Source: Euryarchaeota archaeon UBA82
GTDB lineage: Archaea > Thermoplasmatota > Poseidoniia > Poseidoniales > Poseidoniaceae
Reading direction: 5' to 3'
Assembly (NCBI GenBank): GCA_002496635.1
Contig: DAKQ01000173.1
Span: 7,064-27,277 of the forward strand
DNA: 20,214 nt
Position 1 is the first letter of the stretch; each line of letters starts with the position of its first letter. Below, in pieces: positions 7,457 through 13,429 of this stretch. Made by a program: the position numbers and the translations under genes. The notes beneath the pieces were generated by a model, which ran no database searches, was not told the origin of the DNA, and saw nothing but the letters and a program-made list of their open reading frames with translations.

Positions 7457-8682
7457 CCGTCCTTGAGAAGTTCTTCGACTCTGGGAGCGACCTTTTTCAT
7501 ATATGCCCTCATATTTCTGCATACACGATCACTATCGTGATTAAAGAAATCAAACCATGCCATCACTCTATCTTGTGGATGGAAGCGTTCAACCAATTGT
7601 TGAGCAACATCTTCGACATTTCCAATAAGTGCATTTTGAGCTGCATTTTGCACTTTTGACGGATCAATGGTCCCTTCAAGCGCATTCCAATAAGCGCTAA
7701 GAGATAACTCCGCTTCGGCATGTGCGGCAGTTCGTTGCTCTTCAGAGGACAATCCCTCCTCATCATTGAGGAAGACAAAACTTGTTCTTGGCATATCAGA
7801 GCGCTTCCATTCACCACCATCAGTGTGGAAGCATTGACGCATACGCTCATGTGTTGCTTCTATGACTTCAGGTTGAGTAATAGATAAATTAAACACGCGG
7901 ACTGGAAGGAAATTATTGACAAAAATCTGGGCTTTCGGGTCGTGAGTTCCCGCTACTAAGACCAATTGATTCCGATCAAATGTATTCGGAACGATTCGAA
8001 TATCTTCGAATACATATCGGCGCTCTATGGTTATTGAATCGGCTGCTGAACCATTTGCATGCTGTACCTTTTCCCAATCTTCATCACTGCGGAAATTGTC
8101 CCGAGTAAGCACTGTTGTTCGTATGTCATCCGAATGAACCACATCACCTCTAAGGAGCCTCAAGAAGATTTCACTTGCTTCAAGAAAAATCTGCCCACGC
8201 AATGCTGGCCAAGAGGCTTCCTCTGTAGGAGTTCTTGGAACAATGCCATACGGCCTAGCCATAAACTCAAATCGACCAGCTGAGAACCCAACATGCAGTT
8301 TTCTCGTATCACCTTTTACAGCAAGTAGTTGCAACGTATTTGCAATACGCTCTGCTTGGGCAATGGGTCCACCAGAAGCAAGAATTGATACAACCGCACT
8401 ACCTATTTCGATTGAATTTGTTTGACTAAAGGATTCCAGTGCAAGTTGAGGGAAATCTGTACAGAGACCAACCTCACCTTTCCAATGTGGAACAACCGGC
8501 TTGCTGTTTGATTTCTGAGTTTCTGTTGAAAGATGAGATTGTGCAATCCATCCCACACCGAAACCAAGTTCATCGGCAAGATTGAGTTGTTGGAAGTAAT
8601 TTTTCAGCATTGTCTTTTCAGAAGGAATGTGCCCCTCATGGTCTGGTGTTTGGCTGATTGAGAAGAAAATGTCATGTTCCAT
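7453..8682 (-). CDS. LLM-class flavin-dependent monooxygenase (bacterial luciferase-like)
   Basis: This is a 409-residue TIM-barrel oxidoreductase of the luciferase-like family, which uses reduced FMN or F420 and O2 to hydroxylate or cleave substrates. Signs of the family are DELGFGVGWIAQSHL near residue 38, IEIGSAVVSILASGGPIAQAERIANTL around residue 92 (shown here in fragments IEIGSAVVSI and QAERIANTL), the HVGFSAGRFEFMARPYG block, and the late AGTHDPKAQIF segment. A start at 8682 is chosen because GGTGA lies five bases upstream; an in-frame GTG at 8706 would add eight residues. The stop overlaps the next start (ATGA). It heads the coupled set monooxygenase - amidohydrolase - aldehyde dehydrogenase. 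It could introduce the hydroxyl group needed to make an ortho-aminophenol, but the substrate and the flavin (FMN or F420) are unknown. Confidence 0.8.
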   Translation of the reverse strand: MEHDIFFSISQTPDHEGHIPSEKTMLKNYFQQLNLADELGFGVGWIAQSHLSTETQKSNSKPVVPHWKGEVGLCTDFPQLALESFSQTNSIEIGSAVVSILASGGPIAQAERIANTLQLLAVKGDTRKLHVGFSAGRFEFMARPYGIVPRTPTEEASWPALRGQIFLEASEIFLRLLRGDVVHSDDIRTTVLTRDNFRSDEDWEKVQHANGSAADSITIERRYVFEDIRIVPNTFDRNQLVLVAGTHDPKAQIFVNNFLPVRVFNLSITQPEVIEATHERMRQCFHTDGGEWKRSDMPRTSFVFLNDEEGLSSEEQRTAAHAEAELSLSAYWNALEGTIDPSKVQNAAQNALIGNVEDVAQQLVERFHPQDRVMAWFDFFNHDSDRVCRNMRAYMKKVAPRVEELLKDG

Positions 8683-8687
8683 ACCTC

Positions 8688-8692
8688 TCACC
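8688..8692 (-). promoter_or_regulatory. Ribosome binding site of the LLM monooxygenase
   Basis: The minus strand reads GGTGA followed by GAGGT and the ATG at 8682. It favours this ATG over the upstream in-frame GTG at 8706, which has no such site. Confidence 0.5.
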
Positions 8693-8742
8693 TGCTCTTG
8701 CCACACTCTGAAAGGACATAACCAGTTCGACGCACATTTGAC

Positions 8743-9564
8743 CTATTTCTCAAGATTTGTCAAAGCATGTAACCGCTTTTTTAAGAGATCTGGTGTTTCA
8801 ATTCCAAGTTGCATAAACAAATGCATTGTATCAGAAAGAAGAAGCAGTGCGTCATCGAAACGCGTTTCTATTTCTGCAAGATCGGCCAAACCCCAACTCG
8901 CAACAAGATGGCCTGCTGGATGCTCCATTGATTTTGCAAGATCGAGGCTCTCCTGATACATTTCAGAAGCGGTTGCCAGTTCACCAAGACTTGCTTGGGC
9001 ATGTGCAACATCTGCCATTGCTTCCATCTGAAGGATGTCATTTTGATTGTTGACTGCTAATTCAAGTCGTCTCGTATCATGAATAATCGCTGTTTCCCAA
9101 TCCTCATTCGCTCGTGCACAACGAGACAGGATTGCTAGTCCAAAGATGATTCCTTCCTTATCTTCCAACTTCTCTCTTAGTGTAAGAGAGCGACGTACTG
9201 ATGTCTGTGCCCCATCGATTTCATCAATCGAAAGAAGCATGAGAGCGTGATGATGAAGGACTGCGGCTGCTAGTGCTTCACCGTTTTCAAAAGATTCCGC
9301 ATTGTAGGCAAGTTCAGCAACATCATCGATTGAACCTTGATTACGCTTCAATATTTCAAAACGAGCCCATCCTTTCTCCACGTCGTCTTTTGCGACCACG
9401 CTTGCATGCTCAACCAATTTATCGAGTAGTTCGTAATCTCCAATAGATTCAACCAGTGGAAGAAGACCGAGTGCAAGGGATGTATTGATTGATTCCATTG
9501 CCCCCCCTTGGGTTAGCATAGAAACAATTTCTTGTGCCTGTTCGGGAGTAATCTCTTCTGCCAT
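8743..9564 (-). CDS. TPR-like helical repeat protein
   Basis: This 273-residue protein is soluble, acidic and almost wholly alpha-helical, with no signal peptide or membrane segment. Helix pairs with the Ala/Leu/Tyr spacing of tetratricopeptide repeats are visible in the second half, for example ADVAHAQASLGELATASEMY, and the segments around SVRRSLTLREKLED, DTRRLELAVNNQ and YQESLDLAKSM. Such proteins usually act as scaffolds for other proteins; no partner can be named. It lies 60 bp upstream of the monooxygenase on the same strand and may be the first gene of that run. It diverges from the nuclease gene with little space between the two starts. A seven-base G tract occurs in codons near residue 20 (QGGAM). 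The fold call is reasonable; the function is unknown. Confidence 0.72.
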   Translation of the reverse strand: MAEEITPEQAQEIVSMLTQGGAMESINTSLALGLLPLVESIGDYELLDKLVEHASVVAKDDVEKGWARFEILKRNQGSIDDVAELAYNAESFENGEALAAAVLHHHALMLLSIDEIDGAQTSVRRSLTLREKLEDKEGIIFGLAILSRCARANEDWETAIIHDTRRLELAVNNQNDILQMEAMADVAHAQASLGELATASEMYQESLDLAKSMEHPAGHLVASWGLADLAEIETRFDDALLLLSDTMHLFMQLGIETPDLLKKRLHALTNLEK

Positions 9565-9596
9565 GCCATGGCCACAATCAACCGCGTGAAGAACCT

Positions 9597-10616
9597 ATGG
9601 ATTCTGATGATAGAGGGATGTATATTGATAATGTAGAGTTGGTTCATCGCCGCATGGGTCGTTTTGATGGCGCACTTCAAGGGGTTATGCTGGTATCCCT
9701 ATTATTGCTGTTCCCCATCACAATCCAATTATTGGTTCAACAAGAAGAGAGCCCATTGTGGCGAACTGTTGTGGTTGAGATCGAATCTGATGAAGAGGAC
9801 AATGGAACGGATGCGCGAACGGAATCATTGTCTCGTGAAGATGTTGCCCGCATTGCAACATTCAACATCAAAGTCTTTGGTGAAACCAAGATGGGGAAAG
9901 CTGATGTTGTAGCAGAATTGGTCGAAATTGTTCATCGTTACGACATGGTGGTCGTGCAAGAGATAAAGGACATTGATTCAACCGTCCCTTACGATTTTCT
10001 CGATGCAATTAATCAGTATGGCAATGAGACATATGCCATGGTTTTGAGTGAACGCTCAGGCCTTCAAGAAGATGACAGCGGTGGACAGGAACAATATGCA
10101 TTTTACTACAGAGAATCAGTCTTTGTTCCAAATGAATCATGGTTGCACAATGATTCTCAAGATGATGCCTTCCAGCGCGAACCTCTGATTGCAAACTTTG
10201 GAATGATGAATCTAAACAACTCCATTACAGAGAATATGACATTTATCACGGTTCATACAAAGCCTTCTGAAGCCGTAAATGAGACTTCATCTCTGCATGA
10301 TGTTGTTGAAACATATCTTGAAAATCGCACTCAAGAGAATATCATTATCCTCGGTGACTTCAATGCTGATTGTAGTTATGCTTCAACATACGAATTGAAT
10401 CAACTTTCGCTTCGCCAACCCCAATATTTGTGGGTGGTACCCGATACTGCAGACACTGCATATTCTTCAAACAGCCATTGCGCATATGATCGAGTTGTAA
10501 TGACTGGCGATATCGATGGACGCTTCTTCGGACGTTGGGGTGTTGATAGAGAGATGTCAAGTTCAGATATTTCCGACCATTATCCCGTTTGGTTTGATTT
10601 AGAACGCATCAATTAA
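9597..10616 (+). CDS. Membrane-anchored DNase I-like endonuclease (EEP family)
   Basis: This member of the endonuclease/exonuclease/phosphatase family is probably held on the outer face of the cell membrane. One hydrophobic helix (about residues 28-48) is followed by an acidic stretch and then the catalytic domain (about 84-339). The full active site of the DNase I group is visible: N90 (ATFNIK), E122 (VVQEIKD), H220 (TVHTKP), D254 and N256 (LGDFNAD), D298 (AYDRV) and D327/H328 (SDHYPVW). C259 and C295 may form the disulfide typical of secreted DNase I enzymes. Several N-glycosylation-like Asn-x-Ser/Thr sites suit an external location. The start is uncertain: 9597 gives the longest protein, but an ATG at 9654 (residue 20) has a TATA-like box 28-33 bases upstream. 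Likely role: degrading extracellular DNA for phosphate and nucleosides. The galactokinase follows 12 bp later. Confidence 0.85.
   Translation: MDSDDRGMYIDNVELVHRRMGRFDGALQGVMLVSLLLLFPITIQLLVQQEESPLWRTVVVEIESDEEDNGTDARTESLSREDVARIATFNIKVFGETKMGKADVVAELVEIVHRYDMVVVQEIKDIDSTVPYDFLDAINQYGNETYAMVLSERSGLQEDDSGGQEQYAFYYRESVFVPNESWLHNDSQDDAFQREPLIANFGMMNLNNSITENMTFITVHTKPSEAVNETSSLHDVVETYLENRTQENIIILGDFNADCSYASTYELNQLSLRQPQYLWVVPDTADTAYSSNSHCAYDRVVMTGDIDGRFFGRWGVDREMSSSDISDHYPVWFDLERIN
9621..9630 (+). promoter_or_regulatory. TATA-like box within the 5' end of the nuclease reading frame
   Basis: TATATTGATA lies 33 to 24 bases before the ATG at 9654. That is the distance expected for an almost leaderless archaeal transcript starting at the shorter nuclease start, and it would free space in an otherwise 32-bp divergent gap shared with the TPR gene. 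Confidence 0.4.
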
Positions 10617-10628
10617 GGCGGGAAAAGC

Positions 10629-11459
10629 ATGCATCGAATTGCTTCAATTCCTGCACGCATCAACATCATAGGCGAGCATACTGATTACGCAGGAGGACGT
10701 TCCTTTGCATTTGCAGCACCTCAACGCCTTAGGCTTGAAGCAACATCAATTGATGAAGGATTCGAAGGCGAGAGTACTGTCGTCTCATTATGGAAGGAAG
10801 CGAAAGGGTGGCCTGCTTCACTTACTGTTACAAGTAATATTCCAATTGGTTCAGGAATGTCTTCATCAGCAGCCCTTTGTTTGGCGATTGTTCTTTGTAT
10901 AAACAAGGACATTGAAGCATTGGAAGCATGCCTGGAAGCGCAACGGATTGAGCATGTAATCCTCAAAACAGAGTGCGGTTTACTCGATCAAATGACCATG
11001 ATGTTTTCTAAACCAAATCATGCCACACTCATCGATTTTACAGAACATAGTACGACACACCACGCCTTATCAAGAGACCATATTTTCAAACTTATTGATT
11101 CGGGAATACACCGGAAATTAGGAGAAGTCGATTATCGCTCCTCAGTCGATGATGAAACGAAAAACCGACATGTGGAAGAAGAAAATGAACGTGTTTCTAA
11201 AGCGATTTCTGCATCTCCAAAAGAATTAGGATTACTCCTGAATGCCTCACATCAGTCGTTACAACGTATTGGAGTGAGTTTGAAAGCCATAGATCAGCGT
11301 GTTACTGAACTTCAACATACTCAAGGTGTTCTTGGGGCACGTATGATGGGTGGAGGGTTTGGAGGCATGATCTTGGTTCTTGTTGAACATCAAGGTATTT
11401 TACCTGAAGCAATCCATGTCATGCCTTCAGAATCTGGTTTCGTTCAAGAATTCCTCTAA
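10629..11459 (+). CDS. galK: Short GHMP-family galactokinase
   Basis: Galactokinase phosphorylates galactose (or a related sugar) at C1 with ATP. All family signatures are present in order: the sugar-binding PARINIIGEHTDYAGG at 8-23, the phosphate-binding loop PIGSGMSSSAAL at 72-83, the catalytic base D120 in ECGLLDQM, the LLNASHQSL block at about 203-211, and the C-terminal GARMMGGGFGGM at 236-247. The length of 276 residues is far below the 350-390 usual for GalK: the lead-in before motif 1 and the stretches between motifs are shortened, yet no motif is lost and no frame break is seen, so it looks like a compact natural form. A related sugar-1-kinase cannot be excluded. It lies 12 bp after the nuclease and its end overlaps the convergent glycosidase-nucleotidyltransferase gene by 33 bp, a neighbour that could use its product. 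Confidence 0.82.
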   Translation: MHRIASIPARINIIGEHTDYAGGRSFAFAAPQRLRLEATSIDEGFEGESTVVSLWKEAKGWPASLTVTSNIPIGSGMSSSAALCLAIVLCINKDIEALEACLEAQRIEHVILKTECGLLDQMTMMFSKPNHATLIDFTEHSTTHHALSRDHIFKLIDSGIHRKLGEVDYRSSVDDETKNRHVEEENERVSKAISASPKELGLLLNASHQSLQRIGVSLKAIDQRVTELQHTQGVLGARMMGGGFGGMILVLVEHQGILPEAIHVMPSESGFVQEFL

Positions 11460-13403
11460 ACGTGCTAAGCGTTCAGGAGTCCCCATATCCCAGAATTTGG
11501 TATTATTGAGGTAGGCTGTAGCTTTCATTGACATTTCAGGATAGATTGTTTCTTCCCAACTCCATTTACCTTCTTTACCATGGTCGAGAAGAACTGATTT
11601 TTCGACGATGCTTGTTCCAGATTCATAACCATTGAATTCGGCAGGTTGGTCTCCACTCTTGTCGTATTGAGATATCTTTCCATCGATATGAAGAAGGTTC
11701 ATTTGTTCATGTTCAGTCGTTACAGTGAGCGTTAGTGGTGATGATGTTTGTTCATGATGAGCCACCAATTCTCCATAATCGATCGGGTGGAAATCATCAC
11801 CCCAGAGCAAAATAAATCGGTCTTGGAGAAGATGTCGAGCATTCCATAGTGCCCCTCCAGTACCAAGTGGTTCGAGTTCCTGATGGAAGGTTAGAGCCAT
11901 TCCTTGATGATGAAAATTGTTGAATTGTTCTCCTAAATGTCCGGTTAGAATCAATGCCTCCATGCACCCTTGTTTCCCAGCCCAGTCAAGAATATGGGAG
12001 AGGATTGGTTTGCCTGAAACATCGATGAGGGATTTAGGAACGGAGTTCGTTTGTTCCCCAAGACGAGTTCCCAATCCACCAGCAAGGATGACAACCTGCG
12101 GTATTCGGTGGGCTTTGACAATCTCTGAATAGAGAGCACCACTTTGTTTTAGAGTTCGGTTTTTCGTTTCAAAGTCAACATGGTAAAGCCCAAATCGTTG
12201 TTCATAACCTTCCGCCCACTCGAAGTTATCCATTAGGCTCCAATGATAGAATCCACGAATATCCATACCATCAGCAATCGCTTCCCCAGTTATTTGCAAA
12301 TGACGCCGAATATGTTCTGGACGCATGTCATCGTCATCATCTGCAACCCCATTTTCTGTAACAATGATTGGGAGATTTAGGCATGACACCATATCGAATG
12401 CTCGTCGTAATCCTTCCGCATACATTGGATATCTGAAATCGGTTCGCTCTTCCCAAGGACGTATGAGTGGATCGATGTCAACTTTTGTCGGCATGAATGG
12501 AGTCGCAAGAAGATGCGTATAGTAATTGACACCAATGAAATCACTGCTCCCTTTTAGGCCAGGAATTTTCTTTGAACGTAAACCCGAGGGAGGTTTGAAT
12601 CGCCCTGTTTTCAGTCCTTTTATCCAGCAGAGGTTGAACATTCCATCGAGTAATCGTGCTTGGAATCTGTGTAAAGGATTCCACCGTCGATATGGATCGA
12701 AGATATTGATGTTTTTCACTAAACCGATTTGTGTTCGCTTACCATGCTCTAAACCTTTCAATGTTCGATAACAGCGTGCATGAGCAATCATGAGATTTGT
12801 AGACACGATTTTTGTTTTCTTAAACGAACGTTCACCAGGTGGAAACTCTCCTAAAACATAACCCATCGATGCAAAAACAGCAGGTTCGTTGATGGTGCAC
12901 CACCAATCCACACGGTTGCTCAAGGCTTCAAACATCTTAACAGAAAACCGAATCCAATCTTCCACATTCTCCTCTTTCTCAAAAGCCCCCTTCTCATCCC
13001 ACCAAAGAGGATGGGTAAAATGGTGAAGCGTGGCCATGGGTTGAATTCCTTTAGCAAGAAGTTGGTCTACAAGATTAGAATACCACTGAATTGCTTCTTC
13101 ATCCCAAATGCCTTGTTGAGGCTCAACACGACTCCATTCTATTGAGAATCGATAATGGGAGACATTCAGATCCTTGATCAATTGAATATCTTCTTCCTTG
13201 CGGTTCCAATGGTCGCATGCATCACCACTCAATTGACCGCTTTTGGAGTGAGGCTCGAATGCAGACCAGTTGTTCGTATTCCCTCCTTCAATTTGATGAG
13301 AAGCTGTGGCAACGCCCCACATGAATTCTGGTGGAAATAAATGACCAGATAACAGTGGAGCATAATCTACGGATTCCCAGTCACGGTGTTCTTCAATCCA
13401 CAT
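11427..13403 (-). CDS. GH1 beta-glycosidase fused to a sugar nucleotidyltransferase
   Basis: Residues 1-434 form a glycoside hydrolase family 1 domain: QIEGG at 37-41, acid/base E173 in TINEP, nucleophile E350 in VTENG, and the substrate-side MDNFEWAEGY. It would cleave beta-glucosides, beta-galactosides or similar. Residues 435-658 form a nucleotidyltransferase of the GlmU/RmlA/mannose-1-phosphate guanylyltransferase type: LAGGLGTR at 440-447, PK at 456-457, GTGG at 514-517 and WGDD at 534-537. It would join NTP and a sugar 1-phosphate. The junction has no linker and no in-frame ATG, GTG or TTG nearby, so one chain is likely. The start at 13403 lies 26 bp after the upstream surface-protein stop; a start at 13472 would overlap it. 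No signal peptide is seen, so action is cytosolic. With the adjacent galactokinase it suggests a hydrolyse-phosphorylate-activate route. Confidence 0.85.
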   Translation of the reverse strand: MWIEEHRDWESVDYAPLLSGHLFPPEFMWGVATASHQIEGGNTNNWSAFEPHSKSGQLSGDACDHWNRKEEDIQLIKDLNVSHYRFSIEWSRVEPQQGIWDEEAIQWYSNLVDQLLAKGIQPMATLHHFTHPLWWDEKGAFEKEENVEDWIRFSVKMFEALSNRVDWWCTINEPAVFASMGYVLGEFPPGERSFKKTKIVSTNLMIAHARCYRTLKGLEHGKRTQIGLVKNINIFDPYRRWNPLHRFQARLLDGMFNLCWIKGLKTGRFKPPSGLRSKKIPGLKGSSDFIGVNYYTHLLATPFMPTKVDIDPLIRPWEERTDFRYPMYAEGLRRAFDMVSCLNLPIIVTENGVADDDDDMRPEHIRRHLQITGEAIADGMDIRGFYHWSLMDNFEWAEGYEQRFGLYHVDFETKNRTLKQSGALYSEIVKAHRIPQVVILAGGLGTRLGEQTNSVPKSLIDVSGKPILSHILDWAGKQGCMEALILTGHLGEQFNNFHHQGMALTFHQELEPLGTGGALWNARHLLQDRFILLWGDDFHPIDYGELVAHHEQTSSPLTLTVTTEHEQMNLLHIDGKISQYDKSGDQPAEFNGYESGTSIVEKSVLLDHGKEGKWSWEETIYPEMSMKATAYLNNTKFWDMGTPERLARLEEFLNETRF

Positions 13404-13429
13404 ATAAACACCACAAAAGGGATACAAAT

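Noticed and set aside
6329..7522. Longer asparaginase-like start at 7522
   Set aside because: It would overlap the monooxygenase by about 70 bp and add a basic stretch without family similarity; the ATGA start at 7456 is better.
10629..11459. Galactokinase as a frameshifted or truncated pseudogene
   Set aside because: All motifs are in one frame from a start near motif 1 to a natural stop, with no leftover family sequence in other frames.
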